Part shown: in pieces, positions 35,301 through 46,980 of the stretch
How the letters are laid out: every line of letters begins with the position of its first letter
Position numbering within the stretch: position 1 is the stretch's first letter
Assembly (NCBI GenBank): GCA_016711875.1
Contig: JADJSD010000022.1
Span: forward strand, 124,001-188,000
DNA: 64,000 bases
Reading direction: 5' to 3'
Source: Betaproteobacteria bacterium
GTDB lineage: Bacteria > Pseudomonadota > Gammaproteobacteria > Burkholderiales > Usitatibacteraceae
Program-made: the position numbers and the translations under genes
The notes under the pieces: generated by a model
What the model saw: only the letters and a program-made list of their open reading frames with translations
Told to the model about the DNA's origin: nothing
Databases searched by the model: none

Positions 35301-35328
35301 AAAAGGGGACGGGGCACGCCCCGTCCCC
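35301..35328 (-). terminator. Intrinsic terminator of acs
   Basis: GGGGACGGGGC pairs with GCCCCGTCCCC, and on the minus strand the hairpin is followed by TTTTCTTTT. It lies 17 bases past the acs stop and separates acs from the DUF294 gene. Confidence 0.9.
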
Positions 35329-35344
35329 GCCGGGCCCGCGGTTC

Positions 35345-37315
<1,971 letters not shown>

Positions 37316-37596
37316 GTCGGTTACTCCTCCTATCGTTCTCGGTCTTCGGATGCGCGGGCCTCGCGGCCCGCCTCTCGTTCTGGGCATCGGGGCTTGTCCC
37401 GCCCCGGGTCTTTTTTTATAGCACAGCCCCCTCGGCCGGCGCGCCCGTCGCCCCCCGGGAAAACCCTGACGGAGGCAGCCAGTCTGATATCTTATATAAG
37501 ACTGTTGACGCACTGCAGCAACTGGTGCTAGCGTGGATTCCACCACCGGCGGCTGACAGCCGGCTGACGCGCCCGCCCCACCTCCCGGGAGAACCC
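37316..37596. promoter_or_regulatory. Divergent control region of acs and the CoA-lyase gene, with a palindromic operator
   Basis: A perfect 12-base palindrome, TCTTATATAAGA, lies at 37490-37501, within wider AGTCT/AGACT dyad symmetry (37481-37503). On the minus strand TTGCTG, 17 bases and TATATA form a promoter for acs that overlaps the palindrome. A second possible acs -10 (TGC-TATAAA) is at 37420-37415. On the plus strand TTGACG at 37505 is a possible -35 for the lyase gene with a weak -10 near 37528. A regulator bound to the palindrome could control both directions. Confidence 0.5.
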
Positions 37597-38727
37597 ATGA
37601 ACGCCCCCCTGCCCCTCGCCAACGCCGCGCCGGCCGCCCCGGAGATCCTGGGCGACTACTGGCCCGGGATCCAGATGTACTACCCGCCGGTGAAGTACGC
37701 CCCGTCCCTGGGGATCTACGAGGACCTCGAGCAGGCCGCGCAGCGCTTCAAGAAGCACGCCTGGAACACGACCTCGCACACCCTGCTCTTCGACCTGGAG
37801 GACGGCTGCCGGCAGAAGGAGATGAGCCGGGAGCTCCTGCGGCGCGAGCTGCCGAACCTGCCGCGCAAGCGCGAGGTGCAGATCGCCGTGCGCATCAACC
37901 CGTTCCGCACGGACGAATACGAGAAGGACCTCGCGCTGGTGCGCGAACTCGCCGACTACTTCGACGTCGTGATGCTCGCCAAGGCGGGCGAGGCCTACGG
38001 CGCCCCGGAGATCCGCGACCTCTCGGCCGTCCTGGTGGGCCTCAACCACCGGATCACCATCCAGCCCATCATCGAGCACCCCAAGTCGCTCAAGATCGCG
38101 CCGGAGCTGATGCAGTATCCGACCGTGAAGCACGTCGTCTTCGGGATCCACGACTTCTCCAAGGCGATGGGCATCCACATCACGCCGCGCCACTGGACGG
38201 AGGAACTCAAGTTCTACCTCCACGACATCCTTTTCGAGGCGCGGATCGCCGGCAAGGGCGTCATCGGCGGCGTGGAGACGCTCATCGGCCAGTCGACCAT
38301 GCCGGAGAACTTCGTCGAGCCCGACGACGTGCGCCGCTGGCTCGACCTGCACGGCGACGAGGAATCGCGCGTCGTCTACCGCCATGCCTGCGAGGAGGCG
38401 TCCCTCGGGCTTTCCGGCAAGCAGGTGATCCACCCGTCCCACATCCACCCGTGCAAGGTGGCCTTCACGCCCTCGCCCACGGAAATCCGGACGAAGATCG
38501 CCATCCTCAAGGCGGCGGTCGAGGCCGATGCCCTGCTGGGCGGCGCCATCAAGTTCCAGGGCGAGATGCTCGACCCGCCCATGTTCGGCAAGGCGCTGCA
38601 GACGCTGCTGCGCGCCCATGCGCTGCACGCCCTGTCGGCAGCCGACACGGAATTCGCGATGGACGTGCTCAAGCGACTGCCGGCGCAGGTGGTGCGCGAG
38701 AACTGGCCGTACGGGGTCATCCTGTGA
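37597..38727 (+). CDS. HpcH/HpaI aldolase / CoA-ester lyase family protein
   Basis: The protein has 376 residues. Motifs of the citrate lyase beta/malyl-CoA lyase family are seen: TLLFDLEDGCRQKEMSRELL (metal-binding Asp/Glu), VAVRINPFRTDEY, IQPIIEHPKSLKIAPEL and the C-terminal LGLSGKQVIHPSHIHPCK. The chain is longer than CitE (about 290). Such proteins cleave or form malyl-, citramalyl- or related CoA esters; the exact substrate is unknown. GGGAGAAC precedes the ATG. The gene overlaps the following CoA-ligase gene as GTGA, suggesting one pathway with CoA activation. Confidence 0.8.
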   Translation: MNAPLPLANAAPAAPEILGDYWPGIQMYYPPVKYAPSLGIYEDLEQAAQRFKKHAWNTTSHTLLFDLEDGCRQKEMSRELLRRELPNLPRKREVQIAVRINPFRTDEYEKDLALVRELADYFDVVMLAKAGEAYGAPEIRDLSAVLVGLNHRITIQPIIEHPKSLKIAPELMQYPTVKHVVFGIHDFSKAMGIHITPRHWTEELKFYLHDILFEARIAGKGVIGGVETLIGQSTMPENFVEPDDVRRWLDLHGDEESRVVYRHACEEASLGLSGKQVIHPSHIHPCKVAFTPSPTEIRTKIAILKAAVEADALLGGAIKFQGEMLDPPMFGKALQTLLRAHALHALSAADTEFAMDVLKRLPAQVVRENWPYGVIL

Positions 38728-40396
38728 ACGCCCGCACCGCCGCCTTCACGCCCTTCCCGGCCTGGCAGTGGTCGATCCCCGCCCGCCTCAACATCGGCGT
38801 GGCCTGCACGGACGCGCACCTGGGCACCGCGGCGGCCGAGCGCGTCGCCATGATCGTCGAGGACGACAGCCTGGGCACGAGCGCCATCACCTACCGCGAA
38901 CTCGCCGCCCGCACGGACCGCTTCGCGCAGCTGCTGCGCGACCTGGGCATCGCGGCCGGCGAGCGCGTGCTCATCCGGCTGCCCAATTCCATCGATTACC
39001 CGACGGCCTTCCTGGGGGCGATGAAGCGCGGAGCGGTGAGCGTGCCCACTTCCACGCTGCTCACGGCCGAGGAAGTCGAGTACCTCGCCCACGATTCGGG
39101 CGCCCGCGTCATCGTGATCGACAAGGCCGCGTGGAGCACGATGGGACCGAAGCTCGCGGGCAAGGAATCGCTCAACTACGCGCTCCTCTCCGGCGCCGGC
39201 GAAGTGACGCAGTTCCCGGGGTGACGGCGATCGACCTGGAAAGCGCCCTCGCCGCCATCGGCGCGTGCGAGCCGGCCGCGGACACCGCCATCGACGATCC
39301 CGCCTACCTCGTCTACACCTCGGGCACCACGGGCTATCCCAAGGGCGTGCTGCACGGCCACCGCTCGCTCGTCGGGCGCACGCCGGCGGCCACCTACTGG
39401 TTCAGCTTTCTCGAGCACGGAGACCACGTGGGCGACTCGCCCGCGGGGCAGGGCGACCGCATCGTCCACTCGGGCAAGTTCAACTGGACGTACGTGCTCG
39501 GCTCGGCCCTCATGGACCCGCTCTTCCACGGCAAGACGGTCATCGCGCACGAGGGGAAGAACGACGCCGAGACCTGGCCCCGGCTCATCGCGAAGCACGG
39601 CGCCACCATCTTCATCGGCGTGCCCACCATCTACCGCCAGATCCTGCAGAAGACGGCCTTCACGAAGGCGGACGTGACGACGCTCCGGCATTGCATGAGC
39701 GCGGGCGAGCACCTCTCCGACGAGGTCTTCGGCCTCTGGAAGGACCGCTTCGGCCTCGACATCTTCGAGGCGGTGGGCATGAGCGAATTCAGCTACTACC
39801 TTTCGCAGAGCAAGTTCCGCCCCATCCGGCCCGGCAGCGCGGGCTTCCCGCAACCCGGCCACGACATCCGCCTGCTCGACCCGGAGACGCTCGCGGAAGT
39901 GCCGGCCGGCGAGGAGGGGATGATCTGCATCCCGGAATCGGATCCCGGACTCTTCCTGCGTTACTGGAACCTCGAGGAGGAAACGGCGAAGCTCAAGCAC
40001 GACGGCTGGTTCTTCACCGGCGACTACGCGCGTTACGACGCCGACGGGTACCTGTGGTTCCTGGGCCGCAAGGACGACATCATCAAGAGCTTCGGCTACC
40101 GCGTCTCGCCTTACGAGGTCGAGCGCGTCCTCAAGGGCCACCCCGCCGTCGCGGACTGCGCCTGCGTGGGCGAGGCGGCCGGCAAGGACAAGCTGCTCGT
40201 GGTGGCCTACGTGATCACCCACCCGGGGCGCGGCGTGGCGCCGGACGAGCTGCTCGCCTACGGCAAGGAGCACCTCGCGGCGTACAAGGCACCCAAGGCC
40301 GTTTACCTCGCGAAGGACTTCCCGCGCACCAAGAACGGCAAGATCCTGCGCCGGGACATTTCGCCTGCCATCGCGACGTCACGCTCGACCGGGTAG
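38724..40396 (+). pseudogene. AMP-dependent acyl-CoA synthetase, broken by a one-base deletion
   Basis: The corrected product would be about 557 residues, starting at a GTG that overlaps the lyase stop. The first part (NARTAAFTPFPAWQWSIPAR to AGEVTQFPG) stops at a TGA at 39222. The rest (VTAIDLESALAAIG on) continues in another frame. The break falls in a GGGG run at 39218-39221; one more G would restore the chain. All adenylation motifs are present beyond it: LVYTSGTTGYPKGVLHG, FEAVGMSEFSYYLSQ, FTGDYARYDADGYLWFLGRKDDIIKSFGYR and the terminal Lys in RTKNGKILRRD. The best likeness is to benzoate- or acetate-type acyl-CoA ligases; the substrate is unknown. Confidence 0.82.
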
Positions 40397-40445
40397 AATC
40401 GCGCCTCCGCCGGATCCGGCCTTACCCGACAGTACCCTTCCGACC

Positions 40446-41087
40446 ATGGCCCCTCCCGCCCGCCCCCCCCGCCATCAGTCCCTGCGGACCCTGGGCAACT
40501 TCATCTTCTGGACGCGCTGGCTGCAGGCGCCGCTCTACCTGGGGCTCATCGTCGCCCAGGCCGTGTACGTCTTCCATTTCTGGGTGGAGCTCGTGCACCT
40601 GGTCGAGGCCGCCTTCGGCAACAAGGCGGCGCTCGGCGCCCTCATCGAGAGCGTCGGCTACAGCCTGCCGGAGATCAAGGACGCCGCCGGCACCGTCATC
40701 GGCCACGCGCCGCCCAAGTTCAACGAGACGGTCATCATGCTGGTGGTGCTCGCGCTCATCGACGTGGTGATGATCTCGAACCTTCTGATCATGGTGATCG
40801 TGGGCGGCTACGAGACCTTCGTCTCGCGCCTGGACCTGCAGGGGCATCCCGACCAGCCCGAGTGGCTCTCGCACGTGAACGCCTCGGTGCTCAAGGTGAA
40901 GCTCGCCACGGCGATCATCGGCATCTCCTCGATCCACCTGCTCAAGACCTTCATCAACGCGGCCAACTACACCGACAAGGTCCTCATCGCGCAGACGGCG
41001 ATCCACATCGCCTTCCTGCTCTCGGCGATGGCCATCGCCGCCTGCGACCGGATCATGCCCCACGGGCCGAAGCCGCCCGCCCACTGA
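40446..41087 (+). CDS. UPF0114 (YqhA) family membrane protein
   Basis: The protein has 213 residues and three to four membrane helices, with FNETVIMLVVLALIDVVMIS and LLIMVIVGGYETFVSRLDL, the UPF0114 hallmark. A typical WLSHVNASVLKVKLATAIIGISSIHLLKTFI stretch, in two pieces, follows. The family is widespread but functionally undefined; it may be a small ion or osmolyte channel. It lies 50 bases after the CoA-ligase gene and 124 bases before fumarase. Confidence 0.85.
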   Translation: MAPPARPPRHQSLRTLGNFIFWTRWLQAPLYLGLIVAQAVYVFHFWVELVHLVEAAFGNKAALGALIESVGYSLPEIKDAAGTVIGHAPPKFNETVIMLVVLALIDVVMISNLLIMVIVGGYETFVSRLDLQGHPDQPEWLSHVNASVLKVKLATAIIGISSIHLLKTFINAANYTDKVLIAQTAIHIAFLLSAMAIAACDRIMPHGPKPPAH

Positions 41088-41211
41088 CGTAGGCCTTGCG
41101 TCCCACGGCCTTCGCGCCGGCCTTGACCTCGCGCAGGCCGGCCGGTCCCCCGCCGTGGGATAAAATTGATCTCTCGCCGCGCCCCCGCGACGCCCCCCGG
41201 AGCACCCCGCC

Positions 41212-42726
41212 ATGGCCACCATCCGCAACGAAGACCTCATCCAGTCCGTCGCCGACGCGTTCCAGTACATCAGCTACTACCACCCCGCCGACTACATCCG
41301 CGGCCTCGCCAAGGCCTACGAGCGCGAGGAGTCCCCGGCCGCGAAGGACGCGATGGCGCAGATCCTCATCAATTCGCGCATGTCGGCGGAAGGTCACCGG
41401 CCCATCTGCCAGGACACCGGCATCGCCATCGCCTTCGTGCGGGTCGGCATGGACGTGCGCTGGGAAGGCGGCATGACCCTCCAGCAGATGGTCGACGAGG
41501 GCGTGCGCCGGGCCTACACCGACAAGGACAACCCGCTGCGGGCCTCGGTGCTCTCGGATCCGGACGGCAAGAGGAAGAGCACCGGCGACAACACACCCGC
41601 CGTCGTGCACGTGGAGCTGGTCCCCGGCGACAAGCTCGACGTCATCGTCGCGGCCAAGGGAGGCGGCTCCGAGAACAAGAGCAAGTTCGCGATGATGCTG
41701 CCCTCCGATTCGATCGTGGACTGGGTGCTTTCCGTCGTCCCGACGATGGGCGCGGATTGGTGCCCCCCCGGCATCCTCTCGCTCGGCGTCGGCGGCACGC
41801 CGGAAAAGGCGATGCTGCTGGCCAAGTGGGGGATGATGGATCCCATCGACATCCAGGACCTCATCGCCCGCGGTCCGAAGAGCCGCGCGGAGGAACTGCG
41901 CCTCGAGCTCTACGACAAGGTGAACGCGCTGGGCATCGGCGCGCAGGGCCTGGGCGGCCTCACCACCGTGCTCGACGTGAAGGTGAACGACTACCCGACG
42001 CACGCGGCCTCCAAGCCCGTGGCGCTGCTGCCCAACTGCGCCGCCACGCGCCACCAGCACTTCGTGCTCGACGGCTCCGGTCCCGCGGTCTTCACCCCGC
42101 CGGACCTTTCGGACTGGCCGAAGCTCGCGCTCGACTTCAAGACGAGCCGCCGAGTGAACCTCGACGCGCTCACCAAGGCCGACCTCGCCACGTGGAAGTC
42201 AGGCGAGACGCTTCTCATCTCCGGCAAGCTCCTCACCGGGCGTGACGCGGCCCACAAGCGCCTGGTCGACATGATGGCCAAGGGCGAGCCGATGCCCGTG
42301 GACTTCACCAACCGCTTCATCTATTACGTCGGCCCGGTGAACGCGGTGCGCGAGGAGGCCGTGGGTCCCGCGGGCCCGACCACGAGCTCCCGGATGGACA
42401 AGTTCGTCGAGCCGATGCTCGCGAAGACCGGTCTCATCGGCATGGTGGGCAAGAGCGAGCGCGGCCCGGTGGCGATCGAGTCCATCAAGAAGCACGGCGC
42501 GGCCTACTGCATCGCCGTGGGCGGCGCGGCCTACCTCGTCTCGAAGGCGATCAAGAAGGCCCGCGTCGTCGCCTTCGAGGACCTCGGCATGGAGGCGATC
42601 CACGAATTCGAGGTGGTCGACATGCCCGTGACCGTGGCCGTCGACGCCGGCGGCAACGCCGTGCACAAGACCGGCCCCGCCGAATGGCGCGCGAAGATCG
42701 GGAAGATTCCCGTCGTCGTCGCTTGA
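41212..42726 (+). CDS. Fumarate hydratase, class I (Fe-S)
   Basis: This 504-residue [4Fe-4S] fumarase interconverts fumarate and malate. The alpha-type N-terminal domain (EGHRPICQDTGIAIAFVRVG, with the first cluster Cys) and the beta-type C-terminal domain (VGPAGPTTSSRMDKFVEPML) are fused in one chain, as in FumA/FumB. Other cluster-binding cysteines are plausible in DWCPPGILSLGVGG and LLPNCAATRHQHF. As an Fe-S enzyme it depends on the isc genes about 10 kb downstream. It ends 10 bases before mfd. Confidence 0.92.
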   Translation: MATIRNEDLIQSVADAFQYISYYHPADYIRGLAKAYEREESPAAKDAMAQILINSRMSAEGHRPICQDTGIAIAFVRVGMDVRWEGGMTLQQMVDEGVRRAYTDKDNPLRASVLSDPDGKRKSTGDNTPAVVHVELVPGDKLDVIVAAKGGGSENKSKFAMMLPSDSIVDWVLSVVPTMGADWCPPGILSLGVGGTPEKAMLLAKWGMMDPIDIQDLIARGPKSRAEELRLELYDKVNALGIGAQGLGGLTTVLDVKVNDYPTHAASKPVALLPNCAATRHQHFVLDGSGPAVFTPPDLSDWPKLALDFKTSRRVNLDALTKADLATWKSGETLLISGKLLTGRDAAHKRLVDMMAKGEPMPVDFTNRFIYYVGPVNAVREEAVGPAGPTTSSRMDKFVEPMLAKTGLIGMVGKSERGPVAIESIKKHGAAYCIAVGGAAYLVSKAIKKARVVAFEDLGMEAIHEFEVVDMPVTVAVDAGGNAVHKTGPAEWRAKIGKIPVVVA

Positions 42727-42736
42727 ACCCCCGGCC

Positions 42737-45700
42737 GTGACCCGTCCCGCCGTCGGCCGGGCGGGTTCGTCCGATGCGCTGTGGCTCGCGCGCTTCGCGT
42801 GCGAACGTCGCCCCGTCTTCGTCGTCGCCGAGTCCGCGCAGGACGCCGAGCGCCTGCGCGAGGAGATCGCGTGGTTCGATCCCTCCCTCGCCGTGCACCG
42901 CCTGCCGGACTGGGAGACCCTGCCCTACGACCCCTTCTCGCCCCACCCGGATCTCGTCTCCGAGCGCCTCGCGACGCTGCATGAGTTCGCGGCCGGCCGC
43001 TGCGACGTCGGCATCATCCCGATCACGACGGCGCTGCAGCGCCTGCCGCCGCGCTCGTACCTGGCGGGCCGCACGTTCTTCCTGAAGCAGAAGACCCGCC
43101 TCGACCTCACCGCCCTGAAGGCCCAGCTCGCGCTGGCCGGCTACGCGGCGGTGCAGCAGGTGATGGTGCCGGGGGAATTCTGCGTGCGGGGCGGCCTCGT
43201 GGACCTCTTCCCCACGGGCAGCAGCGTGCCCTACCGCCTGGATCTCCTCGGGGAGGAGATCGAGTCGATCCGCACCTTCGACGTCGACACGCAGCGCTCG
43301 ATCTTCCCCGTGCCCGAGATCCGCCTGCTGCCCGCGCGCGAATTTCCGCTCGACGACGAGGGCCGCGCGCGCTTCCGCGCCGCCTTCCGCGAACGCTTCG
43401 AAGGCGACCCCACGCGCAGCCGCGCCTACAAGGACATCTCCAACGGCGTCGTGCCGGCCGGCGCCGAGTGCTACCTGCCCCTCTTCTTCGAGTCCACGGC
43501 CACCCTCTTCGACTACCTGCCCGCGAACGCCGCCTGCGTCCTGCACGAGAACGTGCCCGGCGGCGCCGAGGCCTTCTGGCGCGACCTGAAGAGCCGCTGG
43601 GAATTCCTGCGCGGCGACCGCGACCGCCCGCTCCTGCCGCCTGCGGACCTCTACCTGTCCGGCGAGGAGTTCTTCGTCGCGCTCCAGCCTTTCGAGCGGA
43701 CGGACCTGCGTCGCGCCGCCGCCGGCCCGGCGCCCGCGGGCGTGCCGGTGCTCGCGGCCACGGAGCCGCCACCCGTGGGCGTCGACCGCCGATCGCCCGA
43801 ACCCCTGCGCCCCCTGGCCGAATTCGCCCGCGGCTTCGACGGTCGCGTGCTCGTCGTGGCCGAAGGCGCCGGACGGCGCGAGACGATGCAGGACTTCTTC
43901 CGCGAGCACGGCCTTCGCCCGGTGGCGGTGGACGACTGGTCCGCGTTCGCCGCGGGCGGCGATGCGCTCGCGATCACGCATGGCCCGGTAGCCTCCGGCT
44001 TCGTCGCGGCCGCCGAGGGACTCGCGGTCCTCACCGAGGCGGAGCTCTACCCCACGCAGGTGCGCCAGGGACGCCGCCGCGACGCCCGCGCGAAGTCCAC
44101 CGCCGAGGGGATGCTGCGCGACCTCGCCGAGGTGAAGGAAGGCGACCCCGTCGTCCACAGCCAGCACGGCATCGGCCGGTACATGGGCCTCGTCACGATG
44201 GACCTGGGCGAGGGCCCGACGGAGTTCCTGCACCTCGCCTACGACGGAGGCGACAAGCTCTACGTTCCGGTCGCGCAGTTGCACGTCATCAGCCGCTACA
44301 CCGGCGCCTCGCCCGAGGACGCGCCCGTGCACCGGCTCGGCAGCGGGCAGTGGGAGAAGGCGCGCCGGAAGGCGGCGCAGCAGGTGCGCGACACGGCCGC
44401 CGAGCTCCTCGACCTCTACGCCCGCCGCGCGGCCCGCAAAGGCTTCGCCTTCCCGCTGAAGGCGCAGGACTACGAGGCCTTCTCGGCCGGCTTCCCTTTC
44501 GAGGAGACGCCCGACCAGGCCCAGGCCATCCAGTCGGTGGTCGCGGACATGACGGCCGGGCGCCCGATGGACCGGCTCGTCTGCGGCGACGTGGGCTTCG
44601 GCAAGACGGAAGTCGCGATGCGCGCTGCCTTCGTCGCCGTCGCCGCCGGCAAGCAGGTGGCGATCCTCGTGCCGACGACGCTCCTGGCGGAACAGCACTT
44701 CCAGAACTTCAGCGACCGGTTCGCCGCCTGGGCCGTGAAGATCGCGGAGCTCTCGCGCTTCCGGAGCCCGAAGGAAATCGCCGCCGCCGTGGCCGGCCTC
44801 GCGGACGGCACGCTCGACATCGCCATCGGCACGCACAAGCTGATCCAGAAGGGCGTGGAGTTCAGGAACCTCGGCCTCGTGATCATCGACGAGGAGCACC
44901 GTTTCGGCGTGCGCCAGAAGGAGGCGCTCAAGCGCCTGCGCTCGGAGGTGGACGTGCTCACGCTCACCGCGACGCCGATCCCCCGCACACTGGCCATGTC
45001 GCTCGAGGGCCTGCGGGACTTCTCGGTGATCGCCACGGCGCCGCAGCGCCGGCTCGCGATCAAGACCTTCGTGCACCCGCATTCGGCCGGCCTCGTGCGC
45101 GAGGCGGTGATGCGGGAGTTGAAGCGCGGCGGCCAGGTCTACTACCTCTGGAACGAAGTCGAGACGATCGAGAACCGGCGCGAGAGCCTCGAGGCGCTGC
45201 TGCCCGAGGCGCGCGTCGCCGTGGCCCACGGCCAGATGCGCGAACGCGACCTCGAGCGCGTGATGCGCGACTTCTACCACCAGAGAGCCAACGTGCTGCT
45301 GTGCTCGACCATCATCGAGACAGGCATCGACGTGCCCACGGCCAATACCATCCTCATCGACCGCGCCGACCGATTCGGCCTCGCCCAGCTGCACCAGCTG
45401 CGCGGCCGCGTGGGCCGCTCGCACCACCAGGCCTACGCCTATCTCCTCACGCCGCCCGACGAGGCGCTCTCCGCCAACGCGAAGAAGCGGCTGGAGGCCA
45501 TCCAGATGATGGAGGACCTGGGGGCGGGCTTCTACCTCGCCATGCACGACCTCGAGATCCGCGGCGCCGGCGAGGTGCTGGGCGATTCGCAGTCCGGCGG
45601 CATCCACGACGTGGGCTTCGCGCTCTACAGCGAGATGCTCGAGCACGCGGTGAAGTCCCTGAAGAGCGGCAAGGAGCCGGATCTCTCCCGCCCGCTCGCC

Positions 45701-46138
45701 GTCGCGACGGAGGTCAACCTGCACGCGCCGGCGCTCCTGCCCGAGGACTACTGCGGCGACGTCCACGAGCGGCTCGTCATCTACAAGCGCCTCGCCAGCG
45801 CGCAGGTCCCCGAGGACCTCGAGCGCCTCACCGAGGAACTCGTCGACCGCTTCGGCAGGCTTCCGGACCCGGCGCGCGTCCTCGTGGAGTGCCACCGGCT
45901 GCGCATCCTCGGGGCGCCGCTGGGCGTCCAGCGCGTGGACGCGAGCGCGAGCGGCATCCTCATCCAGTTCGTCCCCGACCCGCCCGTCGACGGCCGGCGC
46001 ATCATCGCGCTCGTGCAGTCGGGCAATCGCTACCGGCTGCCCGGCCCCGACCGCGTGCGCATCGAGGTGCGCATCGAGGACCTCGCCGCCCGCGCGGCCG
46101 AAGTGCGCCAGTTCCTGAAGCGGCTCGCCGCGCCATGA
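42737..46138 (+). CDS. mfd: Transcription-repair coupling factor
   Basis: The protein has 1133 residues and a GTG start. Mfd removes stalled RNA polymerase at lesions and recruits UvrA. The UvrB-like N-terminal module (LPDWETLPYDPFSPHPDLVSERL), the RNA polymerase-interacting domain (about 450-530, VHSQHGIGRYMGLVTMDLG) and the RecG-like motor are all present: Walker A LVCGDVGFGKTEVAMRAAF, DEEH box VIIDEEHRFGVRQKE, and motif VI QLRGRVGRSHHQAYAY. A TRCF C-terminal domain ends the chain. It overlaps serB by ATGA. Confidence 0.95.
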   Translation: MTRPAVGRAGSSDALWLARFACERRPVFVVAESAQDAERLREEIAWFDPSLAVHRLPDWETLPYDPFSPHPDLVSERLATLHEFAAGRCDVGIIPITTALQRLPPRSYLAGRTFFLKQKTRLDLTALKAQLALAGYAAVQQVMVPGEFCVRGGLVDLFPTGSSVPYRLDLLGEEIESIRTFDVDTQRSIFPVPEIRLLPAREFPLDDEGRARFRAAFRERFEGDPTRSRAYKDISNGVVPAGAECYLPLFFESTATLFDYLPANAACVLHENVPGGAEAFWRDLKSRWEFLRGDRDRPLLPPADLYLSGEEFFVALQPFERTDLRRAAAGPAPAGVPVLAATEPPPVGVDRRSPEPLRPLAEFARGFDGRVLVVAEGAGRRETMQDFFREHGLRPVAVDDWSAFAAGGDALAITHGPVASGFVAAAEGLAVLTEAELYPTQVRQGRRRDARAKSTAEGMLRDLAEVKEGDPVVHSQHGIGRYMGLVTMDLGEGPTEFLHLAYDGGDKLYVPVAQLHVISRYTGASPEDAPVHRLGSGQWEKARRKAAQQVRDTAAELLDLYARRAARKGFAFPLKAQDYEAFSAGFPFEETPDQAQAIQSVVADMTAGRPMDRLVCGDVGFGKTEVAMRAAFVAVAAGKQVAILVPTTLLAEQHFQNFSDRFAAWAVKIAELSRFRSPKEIAAAVAGLADGTLDIAIGTHKLIQKGVEFRNLGLVIIDEEHRFGVRQKEALKRLRSEVDVLTLTATPIPRTLAMSLEGLRDFSVIATAPQRRLAIKTFVHPHSAGLVREAVMRELKRGGQVYYLWNEVETIENRRESLEALLPEARVAVAHGQMRERDLERVMRDFYHQRANVLLCSTIIETGIDVPTANTILIDRADRFGLAQLHQLRGRVGRSHHQAYAYLLTPPDEALSANAKKRLEAIQMMEDLGAGFYLAMHDLEIRGAGEVLGDSQSGGIHDVGFALYSEMLEHAVKSLKSGKEPDLSRPLAVATEVNLHAPALLPEDYCGDVHERLVIYKRLASAQVPEDLERLTEELVDRFGRLPDPARVLVECHRLRILGAPLGVQRVDASASGILIQFVPDPPVDGRRIIALVQSGNRYRLPGPDRVRIEVRIEDLAARAAEVRQFLKRLAAP

Positions 46139-46980
46139 CCGGCTTCCACCTCGTCGTGCAGGCACCGGAGATCGCCACGGGCGACCTGAAGGCCCTCGCC
46201 CGGCTGTGTTCGGGCCGCGAGATCCGGCGCATCACGGACGAGGCCTTCCGCATCGAAGGGGCCGACCCCTCGACCCGCGAGGCCGTGGCGGCCCATGGCG
46301 AGCGCGCGAATCTCGACTGGGGATTCGTGCCGGACGGCCGCCGCCTCGCGGATTTCGGCCTGCTCGCCATCGACATGGATTCCACGCTGATCACGATCGA
46401 GTGCATCGACGAGATCGCCGACTTCGCGGGCCGCAAGGCGGAGGTGGCGGCGGTGACGCGTTCGGCCATGCGCGGGGAGATCGACTGGCCCGAAAGCCTT
46501 CGGCGCCGCGTCGAGGCGCTCGCGGGGCTGCCCGAGTCGGTGCTCGAGCGCGTCTGGCACGAGAGACTGCGCTTGACGCCCGGCGCCGAACTTCTCGTGG
46601 CGGCGGCGAAGCGCTCGGGCCTCGCGACCCTGCTCGTCTCCGGCGGCTTCACCTGTTTCACCGACCGCCTGCGCGATCGGCTGGGGTTCGACGAGGCCTG
46701 GTCGAACGAGCTGGTGATCGAGGACGGGCGGCTGGCCGGCCGCGTCACGGGCCCGCTCGTGGATGCCGGGGGCAAGGCGTCCCACGTGGCGCGGCTGCGC
46801 GGGGCGCTCGCGATCGGGAAGGACCGGGTGATCGCCATCGGCGACGGGGCCAACGACCTGGCGATGATGGCCGAGGCCGGCACGAGCATCGCGTTCCACG
46901 CCAAGCCTGTCGTGCGGCGCGAGGCCACTTACGCCCTCAGCCACTGCGGGCTCGAGGGCGTGCTCGCGCTCTTTCCCTAG
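46135..46980 (+). CDS. serB: Phosphoserine phosphatase
   Basis: The protein has 281 residues. It performs the last step of serine synthesis. The HAD motifs are AIDMDSTLITIECIDEIAD (nucleophile Asp80, Asp82), LVSGGFTCFTDRL (motif II Ser) and AIGDGANDLAMMAEAG (motif IV). The N-terminal 70 residues form the partial ACT-like domain seen in proteobacterial SerB. The ATG overlaps the mfd stop. cysE, which uses serine, lies about 10 kb away. Confidence 0.93.
   Translation: MTGFHLVVQAPEIATGDLKALARLCSGREIRRITDEAFRIEGADPSTREAVAAHGERANLDWGFVPDGRRLADFGLLAIDMDSTLITIECIDEIADFAGRKAEVAAVTRSAMRGEIDWPESLRRRVEALAGLPESVLERVWHERLRLTPGAELLVAAAKRSGLATLLVSGGFTCFTDRLRDRLGFDEAWSNELVIEDGRLAGRVTGPLVDAGGKASHVARLRGALAIGKDRVIAIGDGANDLAMMAEAGTSIAFHAKPVVRREATYALSHCGLEGVLALFP

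Noticed and set aside
37391..37420. Plus-strand hairpin followed by seven Ts (GGGGC...GCCCC, TCTTTTTTT) as a terminator
   Set aside because: No plus-strand transcript is expected upstream of it, the stem is only five pairs, and the T-run doubles as a minus-strand -10 for acs.
39215..39224. Programmed frameshifting in the acyl-CoA synthetase gene
   Set aside because: There is no slippery heptamer or downstream structure, and the shift is at an ordinary G-run, so deletion or read error is simpler.
42551..46165. A 1204-codon open frame on the minus strand opposite mfd
   Set aside because: High GC keeps the antisense frame free of stops. The product is compositionally odd (Asp/Arg/His/Leu-rich) and matches no family, whereas mfd on the plus strand is complete.
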